Below are positions 8,159 to 17,188 of a stretch of DNA of 64,000 bases, one piece after another; the first letter of the stretch is position 1, and the number at the start of each line of letters is the position of its first letter. Made by a program: the position numbers and the translations under genes. The notes beneath the pieces are model-generated. The model was not told where the DNA came from, did no database searches, and saw only the letters and a list, made by a program, of their open reading frames with translations. Origin of the DNA: Pseudomonas sp. L5B5 (GTDB lineage: Bacteria; Pseudomonadota; Gammaproteobacteria; Pseudomonadales; Pseudomonadaceae); contig NZ_CP084742.1 in NCBI RefSeq assembly GCF_020520285.1, positions 3,410,001-3,474,000 on the forward strand. The letters are read 5' to 3'.

Positions 8159-8893
8159 ATGAAAGTACTGATCGCCACTGCCTGCCTGGCGCTGCTCGGC
8201 GGATGCGCCAGCAACGGCCAGACACCCTGGGCGGCACTGACCCATGACACCAGCTGCACCAAGCTCAGCTCCGAGCAGGAACTGGCGGTGAGCCTGGCCG
8301 ACGACATGGCCAGCGAAGGCAAGCTGCACGCCAGCCTGGCCAACCTGCAAAACCTGCCAGACAACCTGGCCGAGGTCCGGGTGCGCAAGGCTCGGGTCTA
8401 TCGCCTGCTGGGCCGCGGCGAAGCCGGACCGCTGTATCGCAGCCTGCTGGGCTCATGCCTGGCCGCCGAAGGCGAGCACGGCCTGGGCCAGCTGGCCGCC
8501 TCCGAGGGCGACAATGGCCAGGCCCAGGCCCACCTGCAACGGGCCGCGCGCCTGGCACCGACCAACGAGAAGATCCGCAATGACCTGGGGGTGGTCTACC
8601 TCAACCAGCTGCGGCTGGAGGATGCCCGCTTCGAATTCCTCACCGCCATCGAGCTCAAGCAGTCCGACCCGCTGGCGGCCATCAACCTGGTGACCCTGCT
8701 GCTCTACCAGGACAACTGGAAACAGGCCTCGCAAGTGCTCAGCCAGGCGAGCCTGAGCCCGCAACAGTTCGCCCAGGCCCAGGCCCGCGCCGAAGAGCTC
8801 AAGGCCCTCGCGCCACCCCGCGCCAAGGTGACCCAGGTGGCCAGCGGTTCGGCTGGCTTGCAAGCCGATGCCTCGCCCGTCAAGGAGCACTGA
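8159..8893 (+). CDS. tadD: TPR lipoprotein TadD
   Basis: About 244 residues. The N-terminus (MKVLIATACLALLGGCASNG) is a lipoprotein signal with lipobox LGGC. TPR-like helical repeats follow, with GDNGQAQAHLQRAARLAPTNEKIRNDLGVVYL as the clearest one. TadD is the pilotin-like TPR component of the Tad machine, thought to help the secretin. I placed the start at the ATG 8159 behind GGGGGAA; a TTG one codon earlier is less likely. Stop and next start overlap as TGATG. Confidence 0.9.
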   Translation: MKVLIATACLALLGGCASNGQTPWAALTHDTSCTKLSSEQELAVSLADDMASEGKLHASLANLQNLPDNLAEVRVRKARVYRLLGRGEAGPLYRSLLGSCLAAEGEHGLGQLAASEGDNGQAQAHLQRAARLAPTNEKIRNDLGVVYLNQLRLEDARFEFLTAIELKQSDPLAAINLVTLLLYQDNWKQASQVLSQASLSPQQFAQAQARAEELKALAPPRAKVTQVASGSAGLQADASPVKEH

Positions 8894-9165
8894 TGATGAA
8901 ACTGCCCATGCTGTGCTGTGCTGTCCTGCTGGCCCTGCCCCTGGCGGCCCAGGCCATCGACCCCGGCCCGGCCTCGCCCCAGCAGCAGGAAACCGAGGGC
9001 TGGCTGCTGCTGCAAAGCCGCAACCTGGCGGCCTCGCCACAACCGCAGACCGCCACCGCCAGTGAACGAGAGCTGGCGCTGCAACGCTGGCTGAAGAAAT
9101 ACAAGTACGAGATCCCGGATTTCTATGATCCGGATGTGGGCGGCAAGATAGAAACCAACAAGTAG
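8893..9165 (+). CDS. DUF3613 family small exported protein
   Basis: A 90-residue protein with a signal peptide ending near AAQA, then a short domain with the pattern ETEGWLLLQSRNLAAS and ALQRWLKKYKYEIPDFYD. This matches the DUF3613 family, which is found almost only at the end of Pseudomonas tad operons. No function is known to me. The start at 8893 overlaps the tadD stop; the ATG at 8896 is equally possible because AAGGAG lies eight bases before it. It is the last gene of the plus-strand tad operon. Confidence 0.82.
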   Translation: MMKLPMLCCAVLLALPLAAQAIDPGPASPQQQETEGWLLLQSRNLAASPQPQTATASERELALQRWLKKYKYEIPDFYDPDVGGKIETNK

Positions 9166-9180
9166 GCCCGTGGCAGGAAC

Positions 9181-9201
9181 GGCGGTGGATGCTCCACCGC
9201 C
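9181..9201. terminator. Hairpin between convergent genes
   Basis: GGCGGTGGA (9181-9189) pairs perfectly with TCCACCGCC (9193-9201) across a 3-base loop. It lies between the ends of the DUF3613 gene (plus) and pprB (minus). No T-run follows on either strand, so it may act as a weak bidirectional terminator or as a 3' end stabiliser. Confidence 0.55.
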
Positions 9202-9207
9202 TGCAGC

Positions 9208-9993
9208 TCAGTGCTCCGTCATGCGCTGGCGCAATCCCGAACTGCTCGGCGACAGGGCCAGGGCCAGTTGCGTGCGGTTGTGCATGTGGGTCAGGCGCAA
9301 CACCTGGGACACATAGAGCTTGACGGTGTTTTCGGTGATCCCCAGTTCGCAGGCGATCTGGTAGTTGGTCTGGCCCTTGCCGACCAGACGGGCCACATCC
9401 AGTTGCCGGGGCGAGAGCTGGTTGAAGATCGCCGGAATCTCGATGGCGTCCGCGTCGGAGGCGGATTCGCCCGGGTTGGCCTGACTGGAGGCTGGGGTGC
9501 GCCGGACCTTGTCCAGGTCCTGGTAGAGGTCGTCGATGGATTCCGAAAGGAACTGCAGCTTCTGGTTCAACTGCCCCAGGTGCAGGTTCTTCTGCCGCTC
9601 CTGCAGGGCCAGTTCCTGGCGTTGCAGGCCTTCGAGCAGTTCATCCAGGTCGATGGGCTTCTGGTAGTAGTCGGCAACCCCGATGCGCAGGGCCTTGATC
9701 ACATCCTGCTTGTCGGACTGGCCGGTCAGCATGATGGCTTCGAACACTCGGTGCTTGCCGGCGATGCGTTGCAGTTCCTGCACCAGTTCGATGCCATCCA
9801 GGTCGGGCATGTGCAGGTCGAAGAGCACCAGGGCGATCTCCGGGTCCTTGCCGAAGCTGTCCATCGCCTCGCGGCCGGACTGGCAAGGTACGCAGCGATA
9901 GCCGCTGTTTTCGAGGAATTCGCAGAGCTCTTCGACGATCAGGGGTTGATCGTCGACCACGAGCACTTTCATCGGTGAGGTGAGCTTGTTCAC
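9208..9993 (-). CDS. pprB: Response regulator PprB, activator of Tad pilus genes
   Basis: A 261-residue two-domain regulator. The receiver domain (about 8-125) has DD at 14-15, acceptor D59 in LVLFDLHMPDLDG and KPI near 115. A glutamine-rich, probably coiled-coil linker follows, then a LuxR-type helix-turn-helix (LSPRQLDVARLVGKGQTNYQIACELGI onward). In P. aeruginosa PprB answers to PprA and activates flp, the tad operon and other adhesins. The place in the tad cluster makes orthology likely. The start is GTG at 9993 behind GGAG with six bases spacing; an ATG seven codons later has no good ribosome site. Confidence 0.9.
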   Translation of the reverse strand: MNKLTSPMKVLVVDDQPLIVEELCEFLENSGYRCVPCQSGREAMDSFGKDPEIALVLFDLHMPDLDGIELVQELQRIAGKHRVFEAIMLTGQSDKQDVIKALRIGVADYYQKPIDLDELLEGLQRQELALQERQKNLHLGQLNQKLQFLSESIDDLYQDLDKVRRTPASSQANPGESASDADAIEIPAIFNQLSPRQLDVARLVGKGQTNYQIACELGITENTVKLYVSQVLRLTHMHNRTQLALALSPSSSGLRQRMTEH

Positions 9994-10116
9994 GTGCTAC
10001 TCCGTGCGGGCCCGGCACTGACCGGCCACTCCTGTGTGCCTAGCATGATCCGGGCCGCTAAGCTAAAACCTAGACCTACTTTCCGACTATGTACATAGCA
10101 TTAAACGGCCCGGCGA

Positions 10117-10584
10117 CTAATGGGCCACCATCACAGTTAAGACCATTCCAGCCAGGACAAAGGGGGCGAAGGGGTATTTTTTTGACGGGATGTTGCCAGC
10201 GGCTTTTCCGGGAGGACCAAGTGCCTGTTTAACCTGGCTGCCAAGCCTTGACAGCAACAGCCACAGCAGGCTGCACAGCCCTGCGCCGATGAAGGAGCCC
10301 AGCAGGTACTGGAGATCGGACGCCAGCCCCAGGGCCGCCATCAGCTTTACATCCCCAGCCCCCATCTTGCCCATTGCATACCCGGGCAGGGTCAGCAGCA
10401 GGGCCAGCAACAGGGCCCAGCCACCCTCGGCGGGGGCAGCGCCCAGCCAAGTGTGACCGGTCCACAGCAGGTACAGACCGGCGAGCAGCCCTGCGCCCAG
10501 GGTCAGGATATTGGCGATCTTTCGCTGGCGCAGATCCTGCGCCGCACAGATTGCCAACCAGAGCCAGAAAACCAAGAAATGCAT
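10117..10584 (-). CDS. fppA: Type IVb prepilin peptidase FppA (A24 family)
   Basis: A 155-residue polytopic membrane protein. It has the two aspartates of type IV prepilin peptidases: the first in AICAAQDLRQRKI, the second in the GxGD motif of KMGAGDVKLMAALG. The methylase domain of PilD is absent, as is usual for CpaA/FppA enzymes. It should cut the leaders of the two Flp prepilins and the TadE-like protein. It is divergent from the tadE-like gene, with about 75 bp between the starts. Confidence 0.9.
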   Translation of the reverse strand: MHFLVFWLWLAICAAQDLRQRKIANILTLGAGLLAGLYLLWTGHTWLGAAPAEGGWALLLALLLTLPGYAMGKMGAGDVKLMAALGLASDLQYLLGSFIGAGLCSLLWLLLSRLGSQVKQALGPPGKAAGNIPSKKYPFAPFVLAGMVLTVMVAH

Positions 10585-10658
10585 TGGCCAGAACAGTCCT
10601 TTTCAGCGGTTTGATCCTATGCTCAATGAACATAGCGGTTGTCAGGGTAGACGCACTC

Positions 10659-11096
10659 ATGAAACCGGGCCTCCCTAGAAAACAGAAAGGCGCTGCAGCG
10701 ATAGAGTTCGCGGCGGTGTTCGTGATCTTCCTGGCGGTGTTCTATGGCCTTGTCAGCTATAGCGTGCCGCTGTTGATGATGCAGTCCTTCCACCAGGCCA
10801 CCGCCGAGGCGCTGCGCCGGGCGGTGATGGTCGACCCCAGCACACCGAACTACGCCACCACGGTGCAGAACCTCGCCAACAGTGTGGTGCAGGCCCAGAC
10901 CGCGTGGATCCCTCCGCCCTTCAACTTCGCCGCCACCGATTACAACTCGGTTTACGCCAATGGCGTGCTGACGGTGACCGTGAACTACTCCACCGACAAG
11001 CTGAACCAGGTGATGCCCCGGGTGGTCCTGCCGGTGATCGGCCCAGTGCCCAACCTGCCCGCCACCCTCACCGTCCAATCGAGTCTGCAATTTTGA
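10659..11096 (+). CDS. TadE-like pseudopilin
   Basis: About 145 residues. A basic leader KQKGAAAIEFAAVFVIFLAVFYGLVSYSVPLL carries a class III-type cleavage site (G followed by AAAIEF) and one hydrophobic helix, as in TadE/TadF minor pseudopilins. The rest is a periplasmic domain rich in Val/Thr. I chose the ATG at 10659, just before this leader, with AGGGT upstream. An ATG at 10626 in the same frame is possible. Its stop overlaps the probable TTG start of pprA, so the two are likely co-translated. It corresponds to the short tadF-like gene next to pprA in P. aeruginosa. Confidence 0.82.
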   Translation: MKPGLPRKQKGAAAIEFAAVFVIFLAVFYGLVSYSVPLLMMQSFHQATAEALRRAVMVDPSTPNYATTVQNLANSVVQAQTAWIPPPFNFAATDYNSVYANGVLTVTVNYSTDKLNQVMPRVVLPVIGPVPNLPATLTVQSSLQF

Positions 11097-13861
11097 CTCC
11101 TGGCGACAAGCTCTTCGGGCGTTTTCTCGGTCGACCGCTGCCGGCCGGCGAGTCTGCATCCACAGAGGCGCCTGCCCAGGCCACCGGCCTGCTGCTGGTC
11201 CTTGATGTGGCAGGCCGGGTGTTGAGCATGGCCGGACCACTGCGCCATGCCCTGGCCCAGTTGCCGTCCGGCGCCGAGCTGCCCAGGCTGGTCGACTATG
11301 TGCTGCCGGGTACCACCCAGGCGCTCGAAGGCCGCCCGGCCGACTGGGGTGGCCAGGTGCTGGACTTGCAACTGCGCGGGCTGGCCGGCCAGACCCTGTA
11401 CCTGCGCGGCGGGCTCCAGCAACACGGCTCGACCTGGCACTTGCAACTGCTGGACATCAGTGACCTGGTGCAGCAGCGCCAGCAATCCCTATGCCGCGAG
11501 CGCTGCCAGGTCTTCGCGGCCCAGAGCAATGAACAGCTGCGCCAGTGCGGCCTGGTACGCCTGCCGGAAGTGCTGCACGACCTGCTCGCCGACCTGGCGC
11601 ACGCCTGGCACATCCCCTGCCTCGGCCTGGCGTTGCTGGACGAGCGGGAACAGAGCTGGATGATCCACAGTTGCTATCACGCTTACGACGCCCCCCAGCT
11701 GTGGCAGGACGGCCAGGCCCTGGGCACCGGCCTGGACAGCCTGAGCGGCAACACTCCACTGCGCCTGAACCAGATCCATGGGCTCAACGAGCACCCGCGC
11801 CTGCAGGCGATCTTCGCCCACCGGGAAGGATTCCTGGTGCCCTACCGCGACGACCACGGCGTCGCCGCCTGGCTGCTGTGCGGGGGCTACGCAGTACAGC
11901 GCCATGCGTCGGACCTGCTGGATCGCGACTGGCTGATGCTCACCGCCGCCCTCGCCGGCCCGTTGCTCGGGCGCTTGCGCGAGCAACGCCATCACTTGCA
12001 GATGGAGCGCCTGGATGCCTTGCAGGGCCTGCTGGGCGCCGGCTGGTGGGAGTTGCTCCCGGGCACGGCCGAGATGCAACTGGCCGGCCAGCTCGCTACC
12101 AGCCTGAACCTGGACGACGAGCATCACCGCCTGAGCGTCGAAGCCTGGCTGGAGCTGATCCATCCTGCCGATCGCTCCGAGCTGGCCAGCCGCCTGCAAG
12201 CCTTGAAGCTGGGCAAGCCGCTGCTGCTCTGCGTGCGCCTGCATCAGCGCGATCCCGCTGCCCCGGCGCTCTGGTACCGGGTGCAGGGCCAATCGCTGGG
12301 TCGGGGGGAGCATCAGCGGCTGGTGGGATTCATGCTGGACATCAGCGACATCAAGAACCAGCAGCAACAGGCCGCCGCGGCCCATGCCCGGCTCGACAAC
12401 CTGATCGCCAGCTCGCCGGCGGTCATCTATGTCCAGCGCTACGTCGAAGGCGCACTGCAACCGAGCTTCTTCAGCGCCAGCCTGGAGCCCCTGCTGGGCT
12501 GGAGCCTGGAGGACTGCACCGACGACAGGCTGGTGCAATGGGTGCATCCCGAAGACCGTGACCTGTACTTCCAGCGTTGCCGCCAGTTGCTGCGCGAGGG
12601 CAGCGTGCACACCCGCTACCGCCTGCAGGGCCGCGATGGCACCTACCATTGGGTACTGGACGAAGCCCGGCTGCTGCGCGACGACCTCGGCCTGCCGGTG
12701 GAAGTCGTCGGCCTGTGGCTGGACGTCACCGAGGCGACGCTGGCCGCCGAACGGGTGCGCCAGAGCGAGGAGCGCTATCGGATCCTGGTGGAAGACTCAC
12801 CGGCGATGATCTGTCGCTACCGCCCCGACCTGACCCTGACCTTCGGCAACCGTCCCCTGGCGGCCTACCTGGAATGCGCCGCCCAGGACCTGCCCGGGAG
12901 CAACCTGGGACAGTGGCTGTCGGCCGAACAACGCGAGGGCTTCGAGCACCGGATCAGGCTGCTGAGCCCGGAATATCCGGTGAGCACCGCGGAGATCAAC
13001 CTGCAACTGCCAGGCCGCGAGCATGCCTGGTGGGTCTGGTCCGATCGCGGGGTATTCGACGACCAGGGCCAACTGCTGGAGATCCAGGCCGTGGGGCGCG
13101 ACAACACCGAAGTCCGGCGCTCCCAGCAGCAGCTCACGCAAAGCGCGAAGATGGCCACCCTCGGCGAAATGGCCACTGGCCTTGCCCACGAGATCAACCA
13201 GCCGCTGAACGTGATGCGCATGGCCATCGTCAATGTGCTCAAGCGCCTGGGCAACGGTGACGTGCAGATCGACTACCTGACCGACAAGCTCAACCGCATC
13301 GATGCCCAGGTCCAGCGAGCGGCGCGGGTAGTGGACCACATGCGGGTATTCGGCCGGCGCTCGGAGGTGGAGCAGCAGCCCTTCAATCCGGCCCAGGCCA
13401 TCGAGGGCACGCTGTCGCTGCTGGCCGAAGGCATGCGCGGCAAGGGCCTGGACCTGCGGATCAGCGAACTGGGGTTCGAGGTCCAGGTCGTGGGGTTCGT
13501 CGACCAGCTCGAGCAGGTCCTGATCAATCTCCTGGTCAACGCCCGTGATGCGCTGCTGGCCAGGCGCGAGGCCCAGGCCGACTTCAAGCCGTGGATCCGG
13601 GTGCACGGCCAGCGCGACGAACAATGGGTGCGCCTGTGGGTCGAGGACAACGGCGGCGGGATCGACCCACGCTTGCTGGACCGGATCTTCGAACCGTTCT
13701 TCACCACCAAGCCGGTGGGCGTGGGCACCGGGCTGGGGTTGTCGGTGAGCTACGGGATCATCGAGAACATGGGCGGGCGCCTGGGCGTGACCAATGGCCA
13801 GGAAGGCGCGCGCTTCTGCATCGAGCTGCCGATCGTCGATGCGGCTCAGATCACCAGGTAG
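11093..13861 (+). CDS. pprA: Sensor histidine kinase PprA
   Basis: About 922 residues, close to the length I recall for P. aeruginosa PprA. Order: an N-terminal PAS-like segment (to about 130), a GAF-like domain, then three PAS segments (the third beginning SEERYRILVEDSPAMICRYR). A HisKA domain follows with H699 in LAHEINQPLN, then HATPase_c with NARDALL, VEDNGGGID and FTTKPVGVGTGLGLS. No membrane segment is seen, so sensing is probably cytoplasmic. No ATG lies near the N-terminus: TTG at 11093 overlaps the upstream stop as TTGA and keeps the N-terminal domain. It converges with tadG and overlaps its end by 16 bp. Confidence 0.88.
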   Translation: MTPGDKLFGRFLGRPLPAGESASTEAPAQATGLLLVLDVAGRVLSMAGPLRHALAQLPSGAELPRLVDYVLPGTTQALEGRPADWGGQVLDLQLRGLAGQTLYLRGGLQQHGSTWHLQLLDISDLVQQRQQSLCRERCQVFAAQSNEQLRQCGLVRLPEVLHDLLADLAHAWHIPCLGLALLDEREQSWMIHSCYHAYDAPQLWQDGQALGTGLDSLSGNTPLRLNQIHGLNEHPRLQAIFAHREGFLVPYRDDHGVAAWLLCGGYAVQRHASDLLDRDWLMLTAALAGPLLGRLREQRHHLQMERLDALQGLLGAGWWELLPGTAEMQLAGQLATSLNLDDEHHRLSVEAWLELIHPADRSELASRLQALKLGKPLLLCVRLHQRDPAAPALWYRVQGQSLGRGEHQRLVGFMLDISDIKNQQQQAAAAHARLDNLIASSPAVIYVQRYVEGALQPSFFSASLEPLLGWSLEDCTDDRLVQWVHPEDRDLYFQRCRQLLREGSVHTRYRLQGRDGTYHWVLDEARLLRDDLGLPVEVVGLWLDVTEATLAAERVRQSEERYRILVEDSPAMICRYRPDLTLTFGNRPLAAYLECAAQDLPGSNLGQWLSAEQREGFEHRIRLLSPEYPVSTAEINLQLPGREHAWWVWSDRGVFDDQGQLLEIQAVGRDNTEVRRSQQQLTQSAKMATLGEMATGLAHEINQPLNVMRMAIVNVLKRLGNGDVQIDYLTDKLNRIDAQVQRAARVVDHMRVFGRRSEVEQQPFNPAQAIEGTLSLLAEGMRGKGLDLRISELGFEVQVVGFVDQLEQVLINLLVNARDALLARREAQADFKPWIRVHGQRDEQWVRLWVEDNGGGIDPRLLDRIFEPFFTTKPVGVGTGLGLSVSYGIIENMGGRLGVTNGQEGARFCIELPIVDAAQITR

Positions 13862-15843
13862 GCCTTGCCGGTCTGGCCGCAGGTCATGTTGGCGCCCACA
13901 TCGACACTCATCAGGTTGATCCCCAGGCCCGACAGCAGGTTGTTCAGCAACGGGTCCAGTAGCGGACTCAAGAGTCCGGTGATCACCGGCGTCAGCAGGT
14001 TGGTGACCCCACTGATGGCCGACGCCAACCCAGTGACGATAGTGCCCAGCGGATTGCCATTGACCGGCTTGTAGACCACCAGATTGATGCCCGCCAGGGT
14101 TCCGGCCAGGCTGCCGACCACATTGCTGGTAGGGGCCGCCGTCTGGTAGCTCGGTGTCTGGTTGACGTTGGGCGGCACCGGATAGGGTGATGCAGAACTG
14201 GAGTACACCAAGTCCTGGTCGGTCCGCCCCACTTTGGAGTCGACCATGATCGCGATCCCGCCACCGGCATAGTGCACCACCGGATCGCAACGCCCTGGCA
14301 GCACCAGGAACTGGTAGCACGTGCGGATGCCCAGATCCACCAGAGGTAGCGGTGTCACCGTAGGCTCGGCGGAGGAGGAAAAGGCATTGGTGGGGTCGAT
14401 CTTCCCGACTTTCAGGTCGGCCAGGGAACTGGTGGTGTGCACGGTCAGGCTCTTGGTTGCACTGTTGCCATTCACCGGGCAACTGTAATCGGTGACATAG
14501 GCGCTGGCTCCCCCGGCATCCAGGCTCAGGTCGATCTCAGAGGAAGGTGCCAGGTCGGGATACAACTGCTCGCACCCAGCACCCAGCAGGCACAAGGCCG
14601 AGCCAAGGGTCTGCACCAGGTTCAGGGTCAGCAGGCTGTTGAGTACCGGCGTCAACGGAGCCACCAGATTCCCCACCGCCGAGCTCAAGCCCGAGACCAG
14701 CGGCAGCGACAAGTTGATCCGTATCAGGGTCCGCACTTGCGCCGTGCGTACATAGATCCGGTTGGGGCCGGTGGGGTTGGCCCTGGCCAGCGCCGGGTTG
14801 CCGATGGCCGACAACTGCGGTGGCTCGATGACCTTGGTTTGCACAGTTATATTGGCCAGGCCCAGGACGTTGACCGGCACGACGGCGGCCACCGCACTGT
14901 TGCTGTTAGACAGCTGGATCATGGCCTGCAGCAGCTGGAACAGCTGCACGCTGGCATTGAGCGCCGTGCTGGGCAGGCCGGTCTGCAGCTTGAGGATATC
15001 CCCCAGCTTCAGTGGTGCGGCATTGAGCGCGGCGATCTGCAAGTTGCCCAGCGCCGTGAGGATCTCGGCCGTCGCCCCGTTGGCCTGGACCACCGTGATC
15101 GCCGCCTGGATCAGCTTGGTCAGGGTGGTGGTGGTGCTGAGCAACTGGGTGTAGTTGCCCGCCGCCACATTGAGGTTGATCGCCAGCTGGTCGAGGTAGC
15201 TCAGCAGATTGACGTTGGTATTGAGCAAGCCGTTCCAGCCCACCGCCGTCAGGTTCAGGCTGCCCCCCAGCAAGCCACCCACCAGCGGGTTGAGAATGCT
15301 CGATTGCGCGGTATTGATCGTACCCAGGGTGCTGCGAATGCTCAGTTGCGCGACGGGCGGCGTCGGTGCCGCCGCCACCGCCGTGGCGCCAAGCTGGGTG
15401 GTGAGGTTGACCGGGCCCGGGGAGAACAGCGCGATGATTCCCCCCGCCAAACTGATGGGAACGGTATTGGTCACGGTGACGCGGACCGCGACCGACTGCG
15501 TGGGATCGACGGTGAAACTGCGCAGGCTGTTGGCTCCCGTTGCCAGGGAACCGCAGGCGGTGGCCAGGGTGCTGCCGGTGGCGACGACGAAGCCGTTGCG
15601 AACGGCATTCTGGGTGGCGTAGGCGGCGGCAGTCAGGCCGGCCTGGCAGGTGCCACCGCGACTGACCGCCTCCAGGGCCGCGTTGTCGGCGACCCGCTGC
15701 AATTTGCGCTGTTCCAGGTACAGGCGGCCGCTGTCCACCACCACCAGCATGAACAGCAACGCCAGGCCAAAGGTGATCGCCGCCATCAGGCCGATGGCGC
15801 CACGCTGGCGGGCAGGACCGGAAAACCGCTTGAGGGCAGACAT
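13846..15843 (-). CDS. tadG: TadG-like pilus assembly protein
   Basis: A 665-residue protein. The N-terminal RQRGAIGLMAAITFGLALLFMLVVVDSGRLY is a membrane segment preceded by RG, typical of the TadE/TadG pseudopilin-like leader. RVADNAALEAVS follows, the hallmark of the TadG N-terminal region. The rest is a long periplasmic part of low complexity, rich in Leu, Thr, Asn and Val, and with few charged residues; a VWA-like fold is not obvious. TadG is a membrane-anchored component with a large periplasmic domain. The last 16 bp overlap the 3' end of pprA on the opposite strand. It lies apart from the main operon, as in P. aeruginosa. Confidence 0.85.
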   Translation of the reverse strand: MSALKRFSGPARQRGAIGLMAAITFGLALLFMLVVVDSGRLYLEQRKLQRVADNAALEAVSRGGTCQAGLTAAAYATQNAVRNGFVVATGSTLATACGSLATGANSLRSFTVDPTQSVAVRVTVTNTVPISLAGGIIALFSPGPVNLTTQLGATAVAAAPTPPVAQLSIRSTLGTINTAQSSILNPLVGGLLGGSLNLTAVGWNGLLNTNVNLLSYLDQLAINLNVAAGNYTQLLSTTTTLTKLIQAAITVVQANGATAEILTALGNLQIAALNAAPLKLGDILKLQTGLPSTALNASVQLFQLLQAMIQLSNSNSAVAAVVPVNVLGLANITVQTKVIEPPQLSAIGNPALARANPTGPNRIYVRTAQVRTLIRINLSLPLVSGLSSAVGNLVAPLTPVLNSLLTLNLVQTLGSALCLLGAGCEQLYPDLAPSSEIDLSLDAGGASAYVTDYSCPVNGNSATKSLTVHTTSSLADLKVGKIDPTNAFSSSAEPTVTPLPLVDLGIRTCYQFLVLPGRCDPVVHYAGGGIAIMVDSKVGRTDQDLVYSSSASPYPVPPNVNQTPSYQTAAPTSNVVGSLAGTLAGINLVVYKPVNGNPLGTIVTGLASAISGVTNLLTPVITGLLSPLLDPLLNNLLSGLGINLMSVDVGANMTCGQTGKAYLVI

Positions 15844-15960
15844 CGAGGCACTCCTTTACCGACACGCAGCCGTGGGCTATCTCCATCGATGCAAAGCAGT
15901 GTAGCCAAGGTCCGAAGCCGGCGCTGGCACGGTGCCAGCCCGGCTGACTGACGGCGCCCG

Positions 15961-16518
15961 CTAGCGGGGCGGGTAGTTCTGCAGGATGCGCGTCACCGTC
16001 GCACGAACTGCAGCAGCACGGTCGGCGGGATTGGGCGAACTGCTGAGCAACTGCTCGTCACTGCCGCGCCATACCAGCTTGCCGTCCTTGCCATCGAGCA
16101 GATCGACCTGGAGGGTCGCCACCTTGTAGGTGATGTTGCGGGTCTCGTTGTACGCAGGTCCACCCCAGTAGCCATTCCACGGACCACCCCAGCCCCCGCC
16201 ATAGTTGGTGGTGACCTGCTGCTGGCGATCCTCGACGATCAGGTAGGCCTGCACGTTCAGGTCGGCCCGGGCCCCACCCGCTGCCGGGCGCAGGCCGCGC
16301 TGGTCCAGTTGCTCGGCCACGGCCTGGCGGATGCGCTGTTCGGTCAGGTCACTCCTGATCCGCGGATCATCCGGGCGGTATTGCAGCGCAGGTTCCTTCC
16401 AGCTCCAGCTGCGGTAGGCGCCAAAGTCCCGGCTGGCGTCGAAGTCATGGTTGACCTGGTTGGCGGCGCAGGCGCTGAGCAAGGCGGCACACACCAGTAA
16501 CGCGATTCGATGGAACAT
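15961..16518 (-). CDS. DUF4136 family lipoprotein
   Basis: A 185-residue protein with lipoprotein signal MFHRIALLVCAALLSACAAN (lipobox LSAC). The DUF4136 pattern follows: DFDASRDFGAYRSWSWKEP, then IRQAVAEQLDQRGL, ADLNVQAYLIVED and a C-terminal AVRATVTRILQNYPPR. A glycine/tryptophan/tyrosine-rich loop (GGGWGGPWNGYWGGPAYNE) is typical of the family. Its function is unknown; it is likely attached to the outer membrane. A diverged paralogue follows upstream on the same strand, 32 bp away, so the two are probably one transcript. Confidence 0.85.
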   Translation of the reverse strand: MFHRIALLVCAALLSACAANQVNHDFDASRDFGAYRSWSWKEPALQYRPDDPRIRSDLTEQRIRQAVAEQLDQRGLRPAAGGARADLNVQAYLIVEDRQQQVTTNYGGGWGGPWNGYWGGPAYNETRNITYKVATLQVDLLDGKDGKLVWRGSDEQLLSSSPNPADRAAAVRATVTRILQNYPPR

Positions 16519-16550
16519 GTCGTTTCTCCGCTTTGAAGTCAGAACCCGGC

Positions 16551-17177
16551 CTAGCTGGGAGGATAGGCCGCCATGGCCTTCTGCACCGCTTCGCGCAGTG
16601 CATCGGCGCGCTCACCCAAGGTGCCGCTGCTGCTGGTCTCGGCACTGGTGCTCCACACCGGCTGTCCCGTGCCGGCGTCGAACAGGTCGACCCTGACCAC
16701 CACCACTTCCACTTCATAGGTACGCACCACCGGTGCGCTGCCGTACATGCCGTAGCCCGGCCCGTAGCGGTGACGGCGATCGTAGTCGCTATAGCCGCCG
16801 TAGCCACCATAACCGTAGTCATCCCGGACCTGGCGCAGGCGTTTTTCCAGGCGCAGGTCGGCGCTGACCCACAGGTCGGCCGGCCGCTGGTCATGCAAGG
16901 GTCGCAGGCCACGCTGGTCCAGGGCGCCGCTGACCGCTTCGGCGACCTGTGCCGAATCGGCCCAGGCCGTGCCAGCGGGCAATCGCCCATTGAGCCAGCC
17001 CCAGCTGCGATAGCGACCGTAGTCCCGGGGCGGTGCCGGATAGGCGCTGCGGTCAAAGGTGGTGGCCGCCTGCGGTGGGGCCGGCGGCAACGGCCTGGAA
17101 CTGGCGACATAGGGGTTGCTGCCCTGGCAAGCAGCGAGCCCCGAACACAGGAGAAGCAGACCCAGGCGGCGTTTCAT
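16551..17177 (-). CDS. DUF4136 family lipoprotein, paralogue
   Basis: About 208 residues from the ATG at 17177, which has GGAG six bases upstream. Signal [20 protein letters not shown] ends in lipobox LAAC. The domain shows [40 protein letters not shown] and a final [17 protein letters not shown] Gly/Tyr-rich loop ([19 protein letters not shown]) corresponds to the loop in the neighbour. The shared frame of motifs makes the two genes likely paralogues from an old duplication. No function is known. Confidence 0.83.
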   Translation of the reverse strand: MKRRLGLLLLCSGLAACQGSNPYVASSRPLPPAPPQAATTFDRSAYPAPPRDYGRYRSWGWLNGRLPAGTAWADSAQVAEAVSGALDQRGLRPLHDQRPADLWVSADLRLEKRLRQVRDDYGYGGYGGYSDYDRRHRYGPGYGMYGSAPVVRTYEVEVVVVRVDLFDAGTGQPVWSTSAETSSSGTLGERADALREAVQKAMAAYPPS

Positions 17178-17188
17178 CAGGTACTCCG

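Noticed and set aside
10374..10658. An N-terminal extension of the TadE-like protein
   Set aside because: The extra 95 residues are Arg/Pro/Ala-rich and antisense to fppA. The class III leader needs a start just before KQKGAAAIEF.
12797..14482. A 561-codon minus-strand open frame across the pprA end and tadG
   Set aside because: It is out of frame with tadG and antisense to PprA's kinase domain, both of which are well supported.
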